Below the pieces are notes generated by a model. It was not told the origin of the DNA and searched no databases. It worked only from the letters and a program-made list of their open reading frames with translations. This document shows positions 54,728 through 63,917 of a DNA stretch of 64,000 bases, piece after piece. The DNA lies in contig NZ_JAGIPH010000009.1 of assembly GCF_017877135.1 (NCBI RefSeq), forward strand, positions 143,381-207,380, read 5' to 3'. This DNA is from Neorhizobium galegae (GTDB lineage: Bacteria > Pseudomonadota > Alphaproteobacteria > Rhizobiales > Rhizobiaceae). Position 1 is the stretch's first letter. The number at the start of each line of letters is the position of its first letter. A program made the translations under genes and the position numbers.

Positions 54728-56890
54728 ATGAACCGAATCGAGCGACATGGCCTGGCCATTGACGAGGCACTGCATGCCTTTTTGGTCAATGAGGCGCTTC
54801 CCGGCAGCGGCATCGATGTCGAGCACTTCTTCGCCGGCTTTTCGCGCATCGTGCATGAGCTTGCTCCGAAAAACCGCGCCCTGTTGAAGACGCGCTATAC
54901 GCTGCAGGAAAAGCTCGACGAGTGGTATCGCAAGAACGGCGCGCCTGGTGATTCTGCGGTTTACGAAGCCTTCCTGCGCGAGATCGGCTACCTGCTGCCG
55001 GAAGGGCCGGACTTCAAGGTCGAGACGGCCAATGTGGACCCGGAAATCGCCGAAATCGCTGGCCCGCAGCTGGTGGTGCCCGTCATGAACGCCCGTTATG
55101 CGCTGAATGCCGCCAATGCCCGCTGGGGCTCGCTCTATGATGCGCTTTACGGCACGGACGCGATTGCCGAGACGGACGGTGCCGAAAAGGGCTCGTCCTA
55201 CAATCCGGTGCGGGGCGCCAGGGTGATTGCCTGGGCGCGCCGTTTTCTCGATGAATCAGTTCCGCTCGCCGATGCCTCGTGGGCGAATGTGACGGGACTT
55301 TCGGTCGCGGATGGCACGCTGTCCGTTTCCGTCGGGGAGAAGGCCGTATCGCTGTCCGATCCCGCACAATTTGCCGGATACCGTGGCGAGGCTTTGAAGC
55401 CCACCCATCTTCTCTTCGTGCGCAACCGGCTGCATATCGAAATCCGCATCGACGCCACGACGGCCATCGGCAAGGACGATCCGGCGCATATTTCCGATGT
55501 CTGGCTCGAATCGGCCATCACCACCATCATGGACTGCGAGGATTCGGTCGCCGCCGTCGATGCCGCCGACAAGGTTGTGGTCTATCGCAACTGGCTTGGC
55601 CTGATGAAGGGTGACCTTTCCGAAGAGGTGTCGAAGGGCGCGCGCACCTTTACCCGCCGCCTCAATCCGGACGTGACCTATACGGCGCCGGATGGCACGT
55701 CCTTTGATGTACATGCCCGCTCGCTGATGCTGGTGCGCAATGTCGGCCACCTGATGACCAATCCGGCCATTCTCGATACGGAGGGCCACGAGGTGCCGGA
55801 AGGCATCATGGATGCGGTGGTGACGGGCCTGATTGCCCTTTACGACATCGGCCCTAGCGGCCGTCTGCAGAATTCGCGCCTTGGCTCCATGTATGTGGTG
55901 AAGCCGAAGATGCACGGGCCCGACGAAGTGGCCTTTGCCTGCGAGATTTTCGCGCGCGTCGAGGACTTGCTCGGCATGGCGCGCAACACCATCAAGATGG
56001 GGATCATGGACGAGGAGCGCCGCACGACGGTCAACCTCAAGGAATGCATTCGCGCCGCCCGCGAACGGGTCGTGTTCATCAATACCGGCTTCCTCGACCG
56101 CACCGGCGACGAGATCCACAGCTCGATGGAAGCCGGCCCGATGATCCGCAAGGGCGACATGAAGCAGGCGCCCTGGATTGCCGCCTATGAGAACTGGAAT
56201 GTCGATATCGGCCTTGCCTGCGGCCTCTCCGGGCACGCGCAGATCGGCAAGGGCATGTGGGCAATGCCCGACCTGATGGCGGCGATGCTCGAGCAGAAGA
56301 TCGCCCATCCGAAGGCCGGCGCCAACACGGCCTGGGTTCCCTCGCCGACGGCAGCCACGCTGCATGCCACGCATTATCACACGGTGAATGTCGCCGAGGT
56401 TCAGGCGGGGCTTGCCGCGCGGACCCGGGCAAAACTGTCGGATATCCTGTCCGTTCCCGTCACCTCGCGCCCCAACTGGACGCCGGAGGAGGTGCAGCGC
56501 GAACTGGATAACAATGCGCAAGGGATCCTCGGCTATGTCGTGCGCTGGATCGACCAGGGCGTCGGCTGCTCCAAGGTGCCCGACATCAACAATGTCGGTT
56601 TGATGGAAGACCGGGCGACGCTGCGCATCTCGGCCCAGCATATGGCCAACTGGCTGCATCACGGCCTGGTGACGACGGATCAGGTGGTCGAGACGATGAA
56701 ACGCATGGCGGGGGTCGTGGACGGACAGAATGCCGGCGACCCGCTCTACCAGCCGATGGCCGGCAACTTCGACCAGTCGGTCGCCTTCCAGGCGGCGCTG
56801 GATCTGGTGCTGAAAGGCCGCGAACAGCCGAACGGTTATACCGAACCGGTTCTGCATCGGCGCCGGCTGGAAGCAAAGGCAAAGGCCTGA
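54728..56890 (+). CDS. glcB: Malate synthase G
   Basis: GlcB condenses glyoxylate with acetyl-CoA to malate in the glyoxylate/glycolate pathway. The product is 720 residues, the long G isoform. TIMDCEDSVAAVDA, YVVKPKMHGPDEVAF and the MGIMDEERRTTVNLKEC region hold the metal and glyoxylate residues. GFLDRTGDEIHSSMEAGP is the isoform signature. ATHYHTVNV and the C-terminal helical cap follow. The ATG at 54728 has GAGGG upstream. With pckA it suits growth on C2 and C4 acids. Confidence 0.97.
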   Translation: MNRIERHGLAIDEALHAFLVNEALPGSGIDVEHFFAGFSRIVHELAPKNRALLKTRYTLQEKLDEWYRKNGAPGDSAVYEAFLREIGYLLPEGPDFKVETANVDPEIAEIAGPQLVVPVMNARYALNAANARWGSLYDALYGTDAIAETDGAEKGSSYNPVRGARVIAWARRFLDESVPLADASWANVTGLSVADGTLSVSVGEKAVSLSDPAQFAGYRGEALKPTHLLFVRNRLHIEIRIDATTAIGKDDPAHISDVWLESAITTIMDCEDSVAAVDAADKVVVYRNWLGLMKGDLSEEVSKGARTFTRRLNPDVTYTAPDGTSFDVHARSLMLVRNVGHLMTNPAILDTEGHEVPEGIMDAVVTGLIALYDIGPSGRLQNSRLGSMYVVKPKMHGPDEVAFACEIFARVEDLLGMARNTIKMGIMDEERRTTVNLKECIRAARERVVFINTGFLDRTGDEIHSSMEAGPMIRKGDMKQAPWIAAYENWNVDIGLACGLSGHAQIGKGMWAMPDLMAAMLEQKIAHPKAGANTAWVPSPTAATLHATHYHTVNVAEVQAGLAARTRAKLSDILSVPVTSRPNWTPEEVQRELDNNAQGILGYVVRWIDQGVGCSKVPDINNVGLMEDRATLRISAQHMANWLHHGLVTTDQVVETMKRMAGVVDGQNAGDPLYQPMAGNFDQSVAFQAALDLVLKGREQPNGYTEPVLHRRRLEAKAKA

Positions 56891-56899
56891 TCGGAAAAC

Positions 56900-56934
56900 A
56901 AGCCCCTGGCTGAGGTCACACAGCCAGGGGCTTT
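56900..56934 (+). terminator. Strong terminator of glcB
   Basis: A 13-bp perfect stem (AAGCCCCTGGCTG with CAGCCAGGGGCTT), an 8-base loop and TTTT. Confidence 0.92.
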
Positions 56935-56950
56935 TCAAATGTCGCATACG

Positions 56951-56976
56951 AAAACGGCGCGTCTGGCGCGCCGTTT
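56951..56976 (-). terminator. Terminator of the L,D-transpeptidase gene
   Basis: AAACGGCGCG and CGCGCCGTTT arms with a 5-base loop; on the minus strand the stem ends in a short U-run. It lies 26 bases after the stop. Confidence 0.75.
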
Positions 56977-57002
56977 GCACTGATGCTCCGGAACAGACCG
57001 GC

Positions 57003-57677
57003 TTACTGGATGACGATGACCTTGGTCTGGCGGCCCGGAAGGACGCGGCTGTAAAGGTCGATGACGTCCTGGTTGATCATGCGGATGCAGCCCGACGAGG
57101 CGGCCGTGCCGATGGAAGCCCATTCCGGCGTGCCGTGAACGCGAAACAGCGTATCCTGACCCTTTTCGTTGAAGAGGTACATGGCGCGCGCGCCGAGCGG
57201 GTTGCTGAGGCCCGGGCCCATGCCGTTTTCCACGTAGCGGGCAATATCGGGCTTGCGCACGGCCATTTCCTTCGGCGGATGCCAGGTCGGCCATTCCTGC
57301 TTCCAGGCGATATAGGCTTCGCCGGCCCAGGCAAAGCCTTCCTTGCCGACGCCGATACCGTAGCGCACGGCCTTGGAGCCCGGCAGGATGTAATAGAGGA
57401 AGCGTTCGCGCGTGTTGACGATGATGGTGCCCGGACGTTCCTTGCTGTCGAAATCGATGATCTGGCGGTGGAACTTCTTGTCCAGGCGGCTGATCGGAAT
57501 GGCCGGCAGCGCATAGCCGGCATCGGTGACCGCGCCATAGGAATCGCTGAAGATCGCGTTGGTTTCAACGCGGACGGGCGCTACGGCAACCTGCCGGGTG
57601 TCGGATGTGGTGGAGCAGCCGGAAAGGGCCAGCATCGCCAACAGGCCGGATGCGATCATGCGTGTGCGGGTTTGCAT
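57003..57677 (-). CDS. L,D-transpeptidase lipoprotein (ErfK/YbiS/YcfS/YnhG family)
   Basis: A 224-residue periplasmic enzyme that makes 3-3 peptidoglycan cross-links or attaches proteins to the wall; which one cannot be told. The N-terminus has a lipoprotein signal with lipobox LSGC (Cys21). The YkuD catalytic domain covers about 82-223 and contains FRVHGTPEW and SSGCIRM with the nucleophile Cys197. Rhizobia grow from the pole using many L,D-transpeptidases. Divergent from mmcB. Confidence 0.93.
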   Translation of the reverse strand: MQTRTRMIASGLLAMLALSGCSTTSDTRQVAVAPVRVETNAIFSDSYGAVTDAGYALPAIPISRLDKKFHRQIIDFDSKERPGTIIVNTRERFLYYILPGSKAVRYGIGVGKEGFAWAGEAYIAWKQEWPTWHPPKEMAVRKPDIARYVENGMGPGLSNPLGARAMYLFNEKGQDTLFRVHGTPEWASIGTAASSGCIRMINQDVIDLYSRVLPGRQTKVIVIQ

Positions 57678-57803
57678 CGATTTCTCTTAAATGGTGGGGT
57701 CAGGGCAGATGAGATACGCCATCTTTGATCGACGGGTTATTTTCCATTAAAGGGGGGTTGGCAAGGCATCGTCGCGCACCCGGCGTCTGCGCCGCTACAA
57801 ATG

Positions 57804-57822
57804 AAAAAGACATTGTCTTTTT
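57804..57822. promoter_or_regulatory. Perfect 19-bp palindrome upstream of mmcB
   Basis: AAAAAGACA and TGTCTTTTT arms around one central T lie in the divergent gap between the L,D-transpeptidase gene and mmcB, 33 bases before the mmcB ATG. It could be an operator, or a short hairpin with a U-tail. No GAAC-N7-GAAC LexA box typical of alphaproteobacteria was seen here. Confidence 0.5.
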
Positions 57823-57855
57823 GCAACAATCCGCTGCTCACCCCATGTGTTAAAG

Positions 57856-58344
57856 ATGACCATCGTTCAAATCGGCCCCAGCAATCCGCTCATCGACGGC
57901 CGGCAATCCGGCCGGGCGATGATGGTGCGCCGCGGCGTGCAGATCCTGTTGAACGAGATGCGCCACACGCTTTTGCCGGAACTCACGCTCGCCAATGGCC
58001 GGCGCGCCGATCTGGTGTCACTCACCGACAAGGGAGAGATCTGGATCATCGAGATCAAGACCTCGATCGAGGATTTTCGCGTCGACCGGAAATGGCCGGA
58101 CTACCGGCACTTTTGCGACCGGCTGCTGTTTGCCACCCATAATCAGGTTCCGCTCGACATTTTTCCGCAAGACTGCGGCCTTCTGCTTTCGGACGGCTAC
58201 GGTGCGCATCTTTTGCGCGAGGCGCCGGAGCATCGCTTAAGCGCAGCACAGCGCAAATCGATGACATTGTCCTTTGCCCGTATCGCCGCGCAACGCCTGC
58301 TGGCGGCCGAATGGGCGACCGGCCAGACCTTCGGTGACGGCTGA
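57856..58344 (+). CDS. mmcB: MmcB family DNA repair protein
   Basis: A 162-residue PD-(D/E)xK-nuclease-like protein; in Caulobacter MmcB is needed for mitomycin C resistance. The nuclease core reads RRADLVSLTDKGEIWIIEIKTS, giving the Asp and the ExK triad. I chose the ATG at 57856; a GTG nine bases upstream is possible. It converges with actR. No repair gene partner is adjacent. Confidence 0.88.
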   Translation: MTIVQIGPSNPLIDGRQSGRAMMVRRGVQILLNEMRHTLLPELTLANGRRADLVSLTDKGEIWIIEIKTSIEDFRVDRKWPDYRHFCDRLLFATHNQVPLDIFPQDCGLLLSDGYGAHLLREAPEHRLSAAQRKSMTLSFARIAAQRLLAAEWATGQTFGDG

Positions 58345-58360
58345 TAAGCGCTTTCCGACG

Positions 58361-58945
58361 CTATTTGGGGGCGCGTTTGGCAAGAATCCTCTGCAGGGTG
58401 CGCCGGTGCATGTTGAGCCGGCGGGCCGTTTCCGAGACATTGCGCTCGCACATCTCATAGACACGCTGGATATGCTCCCAGCGCACCCGATCCGCCGACA
58501 TCGGGTTTTCCGGCACATCCGCCTTTTCGCCAGGCCGCTGGGTCAGCGCCGCATAGACGTCATCGGCATCGGCGGGCTTTGACAGGTAATCGACAGCGCC
58601 CAGCTTCACCGCCGTCACCGCGGTTGCGATATTGCCGTAGCCGGTCAGCACGATGACGCGTGTGTCCTCGCGCTGCTGGCGGATGGCCTCGATCACGTCG
58701 AGCCCGTTGCCATCGCCCAGCCGCAGGTCGACCACCGCATATTTTGGCGGGCGGGCACGCGATCGCGCAATGCCATCGGCCACCGATTCGGCCGTTTCCA
58801 CCTGGAAGCCACGGCTTTCCATGGCGCGTGCCAGGCGGCGCAGAAACGGCGCGTCATCATCGACAATCAGAAGCGTCGCATCGGGTCCCAGATCATCGGT
58901 GCCATTGCCTGCCGCGCCAGCCTCAATCTTGTCTGCCATCATCAT
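58361..58945 (-). CDS. actR: Redox/acid response regulator ActR (RegA/PrrA family)
   Basis: The DNA-binding half of the global redox system RegBA, called ActSR in rhizobia. It affects acid tolerance, carbon dioxide fixation and nitrogen metabolism. The product is 194 residues. The receiver has VDDD at 28-31 and the phospho-acceptor Asp73 in VVDLRLGDGNG. The C-terminal Fis-type helix-turn-helix is NVSETARRLNMHRRTLQRIL, highly conserved in the family. Three Met codons open the frame, so the exact start is uncertain by six bases. Confidence 0.95.
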   Translation of the reverse strand: MMMADKIEAGAAGNGTDDLGPDATLLIVDDDAPFLRRLARAMESRGFQVETAESVADGIARSRARPPKYAVVDLRLGDGNGLDVIEAIRQQREDTRVIVLTGYGNIATAVTAVKLGAVDYLSKPADADDVYAALTQRPGEKADVPENPMSADRVRWEHIQRVYEMCERNVSETARRLNMHRRTLQRILAKRAPK

Positions 58946-59051
58946 CTTGTCTCCACCGGTGTCTGTCCGGTTTTTCAGCTCTTTAACCGGTATCCTGCGC
59001 CTTTGTCATTACGCATGTGCCGGGTGTTCGGGTCACAGTATCGGTCGGTCT

Positions 59052-60356
59052 TCACGCCTTCATCTGCATGACGGAACGTGGCCAGGTGACGCGCACCCGT
59101 GCGCCCTCTCCATCCGGCGCCCGATTGGCAAAGGCAAGCGTTGCGCCTGACCGCTCCAGCAAGGTCTTGGCGATAAAAAGCCCGAGGCCAAGACCGCCGG
59201 CCCGCGCGGTTTCGCGGCTTCGTGTCGACATATAGGGTTCCCCGATATGAGTTAAAACATCCGGCGCAAAACCTTGCCCGTCATCCTCGATGGTGATGGC
59301 CACCATATCCGCATCATGTTCCACGGTCACGGTTACCTTTTGCCGCGCAAAGTCCACGGCGTTTTCGATGAGATTGCCGAGCCCGTAGAGAATGCCGGCA
59401 TTGCGATGTCCCACCGGTTCTTTGCTGCGCTCGCCTTTCTCGACCAGCTCAAGCGTGATGCCAAACTGCCGGTGCGGCGCCATCACTTCCTCGATCAGCG
59501 AGGAGAGCGGCAGCCGGCGCATGTGCTCCTCGTTGTCGGCAGACAGCGAGGTCAGCCGGCGAAGAATGTCGCGGCAGCGTTCGCTCTGGCTGCGCAGAAG
59601 GGCCACATCCTCGCCATAGCGCGGGTCGGAACTCAGTTCCCGCTCCATCTCCTTGGCCACCACGCTGATCGTTGCAAGCGGGGTGCCGAGTTCATGGGCG
59701 GCGGCGGCGGCAAGTCCATCCAGCTGCGACAGGTGCTTTTCACGCTCCAGCACCAGCTCGGTGGCCGCCAGCGCATCGGCAAGCAGCGTCGCCTCCAGCG
59801 AAACCCGATAGGCATAGAAGGCGGCAAAGATCATCATCGAGACGATGGCGCACCAGCTTCCGAGCTGCAGGATCGGGTGGATGAGAAGCACCTCGTCCTT
59901 CACCCACGGAACCGGATAGGGCGACAGCACGAGGGCTGTGGTGCAGACCACCGCAAAACCGAGAAGCCCAAGGGAATGGCGCAGCGGCAGCGAGCCGAAG
60001 GAAATGATCACCGGCACGCAGATGAGCGGCGCAAACGGGTTCGCAATGCCGCCCGTGATGAACAGCAGACCTGCCATCTGCAGAAGATCAAAGCCGAGCA
60101 GACCAAGCGCTGCGGCCGGCTGCAGGCGATGCGTCGGCGGAAAGCGCAGCGACAGCAGGAGATTGGCGAGCGCCAGCGCTGCCACCAGCAGCGCCGTCTC
60201 CACAAGCGGCATCGCATAGCGCAGGAGGACGGCGACAATCAGGACCGTGATCGTCTGCCCGGCCACGGCCAGCCAGCGCAGCCGCACCAGGGTCTGCAGC
60301 CGCATGCTGCGGCTGGCGCGGCCAAACTGCGCGTGACGGATCGAAATGGGTTCCAT
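59052..60356 (-). CDS. actS: Redox sensor histidine kinase ActS (RegB/PrrB family)
   Basis: The membrane sensor for ActR. The product is 434 residues with five to six membrane helices in the first 190. The quinone-binding motif GGIANPF (GGxxNPF) is in the loop after about residue 100. The phospho-acceptor is His221 in AAHELGTPL. Cys261 in SERCRDIL corresponds to the redox-active cysteine of RegB. The ATPase has NLIENAVDF, DDGQGF and GGLGLGLFI. A gap of 106 bases without a gene separates it from actR. Confidence 0.94.
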   Translation of the reverse strand: MEPISIRHAQFGRASRSMRLQTLVRLRWLAVAGQTITVLIVAVLLRYAMPLVETALLVAALALANLLLSLRFPPTHRLQPAAALGLLGFDLLQMAGLLFITGGIANPFAPLICVPVIISFGSLPLRHSLGLLGFAVVCTTALVLSPYPVPWVKDEVLLIHPILQLGSWCAIVSMMIFAAFYAYRVSLEATLLADALAATELVLEREKHLSQLDGLAAAAAHELGTPLATISVVAKEMERELSSDPRYGEDVALLRSQSERCRDILRRLTSLSADNEEHMRRLPLSSLIEEVMAPHRQFGITLELVEKGERSKEPVGHRNAGILYGLGNLIENAVDFARQKVTVTVEHDADMVAITIEDDGQGFAPDVLTHIGEPYMSTRSRETARAGGLGLGLFIAKTLLERSGATLAFANRAPDGEGARVRVTWPRSVMQMKA

Positions 60357-60371
60357 TCTGTCTGGTCCTTG

Positions 60372-62840
60372 TCAGGTGCCGCGCGGCTTGGCGCGCGCCG
60401 TGGGGGCGGCATTGGCCGGATCTTCCGGCCAGGCATGGCGTGGATATTGCCCGCGCATGTCGGCACGCACATCCCGCCAGGAGCCGGCCCAGAAACCCGG
60501 CAGATCGCGCGTGGTCTGGATCGGCCGATGGGCGGGCGAGGTGAGTTCGAGAAGCAGCGGCAACCGGCCGCCCGCGACGGCCGGATGAACCTTCAGCCCG
60601 AACAATTCCTGCACGCGCAGTGAAATGACCGGTTCGTCGCCATCATAGCGGATCGGATGCCGCTGGCCTGTCGGTGCGTCGAAATGGGTGGGGGCCAGCC
60701 GGTTGATGTCAGCCCGCACCGCATGGGGAACGAGGCTGCGCAGTCCCTCGGCAAGACTGCCCTGGTCGATGGCATCCGGACTGGTGCGGCCAGACTGGAA
60801 CGGCGTGAACCACTCGTCCAGGCGGGCAAGCAAGGCTTCTTCCGAGACATCCGGCCAGGGCTCGCCGATCGTGCGGTGCAGGAAACCGATGCGGGCCCGC
60901 AGTTGCTCGGTTTCCTTCGACAAGGACAACACCCTGAGGCCGAGCTGGCGAACGCCATCCGCCAGCGCCTCGGCTGCCTCGGCGCCGGTCGGGCGGGGAA
61001 GCGGCGTTTCTTCCAGAAGGATGGCACCGAGCCGCACCACCCGCCGCGCCCGCACCTGCCGGCTCTGCCGGTCGAAATAGCCCTCCTGCCGCCGCTCGAT
61101 GGCATGGGCAAGCTCCGCTTCCACGCTGTCGCGATCGATCTCGGCCGCCGCCAGGATGCGGGCCTGCGCTGCCCGTCCCGTCAGGTCGGCAATTACCAGC
61201 ATGCGCGCACCCGCCAGCCGCTCGGTTTCCGGAAGTTCCGCGCCGCGCCCATTCACCATCACGAACCGGCCGCGCGCCCCCCGCTGCAGCGCCACCCGGT
61301 CGGGATAGGCATGCATGAGCAAGGATCCGGCAAGGACGGGTGCTGCGGATTGCTCCGTGCGTGGCAGGGCATCGGCAAGCCTCCTGGCAAGCTGGCGCGC
61401 GGCCTCTGCCCGTTCGCCGCGTTCGGTTCGAAAGGATTTCAGCCGCTGGTCGAGGTCGACATCCGCACCGCCAAGGCCCTGTTCCGTCATCAGCACGGCC
61501 AGCTGGCAGGCGGCCAGTGCCTGTCCCTCTTGGGCGCCGGCAAGCGCCATCGCCGCAAGCCGCGGCGGCAGAGACAGGTCGCGCATCAGCCGGCCCTTCG
61601 GCGTCAGCATGTCGGACGCATCCAGTGCCCCCATCATCCTTAACAGCGCCCGGGCTTCGTGAAGGGCGGCTGCGGGGGGCGGGTCGAGAAAGGACAGATC
61701 GGCCGGATCGCGCACACCCCAGTGCGCCAGGTCGAGCGCCAGCCCCGACAGATCGCTCGCTAGGATCTGCGGCGGCGTGAAGGCGGGCAGGGCGGCCGTC
61801 TGGCCCGGATGCCAGAGGCGGATCACGATGCCCGGCTGCGTTCGCCCGGCGCGGCCCGCCCGCTGATCGGCCGAGGCGCGCGAAACCTTGACCGTTTCGA
61901 GCCGGGTGATGCCGGTGGCAGGCTCGAAGACCGGCAGGCGCTGCAACCCGCTGTCGATCACGATGCGCACGCCGTCGATGGTAATCGAGGTTTCGGCGAT
62001 CGAGGTCGCCAGCACCACCTTGCGCTCGCCGTCCGCCGTTGGCCGGATCGCCAGATCCTGCGCCTGTTGCGACAGGTTGCCGTAAAGCGGTGCGACGATG
62101 GTGGCGGCCGGCAGCCTGTCCTTGAGCCTTTCAGCGGTGCGCAGGATCTCGCCCTGTCCCGGCAGGAAGGCCAGAATGGAGCCGTCTTCCTCCGAAAGAG
62201 CCCGCAGGATCGCGCGTGCCATCGCATCCTCGATCCGTTCGGCGGGTCCCCGCTCGCCATGGCGGATGTCGATGGGAAAGCTGCGCCCTTCGCTCACGAT
62301 CACCGGCGGGTCGCCAAGCAGATCGGCCACCCGCTCCACGTCAAGCGTTGCCGACATCACGAGCAGCTTCAGATCCTCGCGCAGGGCACCTTGCGCATCG
62401 AGCGCCAGCGCCAGGCCGAAATCGGCGTCCAGCGAGCGTTCGTGGAATTCGTCGAAGATCACGGCGGAAATACCGGCCAGTTCGGGATCCTCGAGAATCA
62501 TCCGGGCAAAGACGCCTTCCGTCACCACCTCGATGCGGGTGGCCGAGGAGATGCGGTTGTCGAGGCGCATCCGGTAGCCCACCGTCTCGCCGACCTTTTC
62601 CGACAGGAGCGAGGCCATGCGCGCTGCCGCCGCCCGCGCCGCCAGGCGGCGCGGTTCAAGAAGGATGATCCTGCCGCGGCACCAGTCCTCGTTCAGCAGA
62701 TAAAGCGGCACCAGGGTGGTCTTGCCGGCCCCCGGCGGCGCCGAGAGAACCGCCCGGCCGGTGCGCGCAAGGGCTACGGCAAGATCGGCAAGGACGGCGC
62801 TGACGGGCAGAGGGGGCAGGGGGGCATGCGCCTTCGTCAT
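60372..62840 (-). CDS. hrpB: ATP-dependent RNA helicase HrpB
   Basis: A DEAH-box-type helicase of 822 residues with unclear cellular role. Walker A APPGAGKTT is at 34-42. Motif II reads DEFHER near 131, then SATLD, LPGQGEI, TSIAETSITIDGV and QRAGRAGR are motifs III to VI. The C-terminal HrpB-specific domain ends with FWAGSWRDVRADMRGQYPRHAWPEDP, the diagnostic motif of the family. It overlaps the next gene by four bases. Confidence 0.96.
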   Translation of the reverse strand: MTKAHAPLPPLPVSAVLADLAVALARTGRAVLSAPPGAGKTTLVPLYLLNEDWCRGRIILLEPRRLAARAAAARMASLLSEKVGETVGYRMRLDNRISSATRIEVVTEGVFARMILEDPELAGISAVIFDEFHERSLDADFGLALALDAQGALREDLKLLVMSATLDVERVADLLGDPPVIVSEGRSFPIDIRHGERGPAERIEDAMARAILRALSEEDGSILAFLPGQGEILRTAERLKDRLPAATIVAPLYGNLSQQAQDLAIRPTADGERKVVLATSIAETSITIDGVRIVIDSGLQRLPVFEPATGITRLETVKVSRASADQRAGRAGRTQPGIVIRLWHPGQTAALPAFTPPQILASDLSGLALDLAHWGVRDPADLSFLDPPPAAALHEARALLRMMGALDASDMLTPKGRLMRDLSLPPRLAAMALAGAQEGQALAACQLAVLMTEQGLGGADVDLDQRLKSFRTERGERAEAARQLARRLADALPRTEQSAAPVLAGSLLMHAYPDRVALQRGARGRFVMVNGRGAELPETERLAGARMLVIADLTGRAAQARILAAAEIDRDSVEAELAHAIERRQEGYFDRQSRQVRARRVVRLGAILLEETPLPRPTGAEAAEALADGVRQLGLRVLSLSKETEQLRARIGFLHRTIGEPWPDVSEEALLARLDEWFTPFQSGRTSPDAIDQGSLAEGLRSLVPHAVRADINRLAPTHFDAPTGQRHPIRYDGDEPVISLRVQELFGLKVHPAVAGGRLPLLLELTSPAHRPIQTTRDLPGFWAGSWRDVRADMRGQYPRHAWPEDPANAAPTARAKPRGT

Positions 62841-63793
62841 GCGCGGTCGTTCCTGTCGCGCATCGTTTCATAGGCAAGGATGGCGCCCGCCAGATCCTCG
62901 AGCGCTGCACCGACCGACTTGAACAGCGTGATATCGTCCGGCGACTGGCGCCCGCCGTGCTCCTTGCGCACGAGTTCCGCGAGATCCGCCTGGATATCTG
63001 CCGGCGACAGCGTCCCGTTCTGAAGGGGAATGACAATATCGCCGGCCTCGTGCATGGCGCCGTCGCGCGTATCGACAAAGATCTTCGCGCGACGAGCCGC
63101 CGTATCGTCGCTTTCGCGCATGGTCGGCTTGAAGGCCCCGACGAGATCGAGATGGGCGCCGGGTTTCAGCCATTCGCCACGGATCAGCGGATCGATAGAG
63201 AGCGTCGCGCAGGAGATGATGTCGGCGCTGGCCGCCGCCGCCGCCAGGTCGTTTACCGGCTCCACGTCAAGGCCAAGCGCTTTGGCTTGGCGCGCCATCT
63301 CCTTTGCCTTGTCAGGATCCCGGCCCCAGAGACGAAGACGCGTCAGTGGCCGGTGCACGCAATGAGCCTCAATGAGGTTCAGGGAAAGGCGCCCGGTCCC
63401 CACCACCAGCAGTTCCTGCGCATCGGCGCGCGCCAGATGGCGGGCCGCCAATGCGGAGGTTGCCGCCGTGCGCCGCGCCGTCAGTTCACCCCCCTCGACA
63501 ATCGCCAGCATCTCGCCCGTCGATCCGGACGACAGCAGATAATTGCCGAAGATGGTCGGGAGCGCGCGCAGGTGATTGTCCGGGAAAAGGTTGAGGATCT
63601 TCACGCCACTGTAGCGGCCCGGCGTCCAGGCGGGCATCAACAGCATGGTCGCTGCCGCCTCGCCGGGCACCTCCATCTCGTGATGGTGCCGCAGCGGCAT
63701 CACGCAGCCCGTTTGAAACATCCGCTCAACCGCATCGATCAGCGCCGGATAGGAAAGGGCAGCGCGCGTCTCTTTGTCATTCAGCACCAGCAT
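62837..63793 (-). CDS. Ornithine cyclodeaminase / mu-crystallin family dehydrogenase
   Basis: A 318-residue NAD(P)-dependent enzyme. Members include ornithine cyclodeaminase and delta-1-pyrroline-2-carboxylate reductase; the substrate cannot be fixed from sequence. MLLMPAWTPGRYSGVKILNLFPDN carries the substrate-binding arginine and lysine, TARRTAATSALAARHL the family motif, VVGTGRLSLNLIEAH the Rossmann loop (with Leu where ornithine cyclodeaminase usually has Gln), and LDLVGAFKPTMRE the catalytic aspartate region. First gene of a leftward pair with hrpB. Confidence 0.88.
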   Translation of the reverse strand: MLVLNDKETRAALSYPALIDAVERMFQTGCVMPLRHHHEMEVPGEAAATMLLMPAWTPGRYSGVKILNLFPDNHLRALPTIFGNYLLSSGSTGEMLAIVEGGELTARRTAATSALAARHLARADAQELLVVGTGRLSLNLIEAHCVHRPLTRLRLWGRDPDKAKEMARQAKALGLDVEPVNDLAAAAASADIISCATLSIDPLIRGEWLKPGAHLDLVGAFKPTMRESDDTAARRAKIFVDTRDGAMHEAGDIVIPLQNGTLSPADIQADLAELVRKEHGGRQSPDDITLFKSVGAALEDLAGAILAYETMRDRNDRA

Positions 63794-63888
63794 GGTGGAA
63801 ACTCCTGCAAAACAAGGGCCGACCTTAGCCGTGGGGCGCTGGCGCCGGAAGGCCTGGAAGAAAAATGACAGTTTTTTGAAATTCCCTG

Positions 63889-63917
63889 TTGACCTCTCCG
63901 GAGGCTGGATCTATAAG
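63889..63917 (+). promoter_or_regulatory. Strong promoter, probably of an rRNA operon
   Basis: TTGACC (63889-63894), an ideal 17-base spacer and TATAAG (63912-63917, preceded by C). The -35 and -10 match the rhizobial consensus (CTTGAC and CTATAT) closely. It points out of the window with no coding sequence following. Confidence 0.7.
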
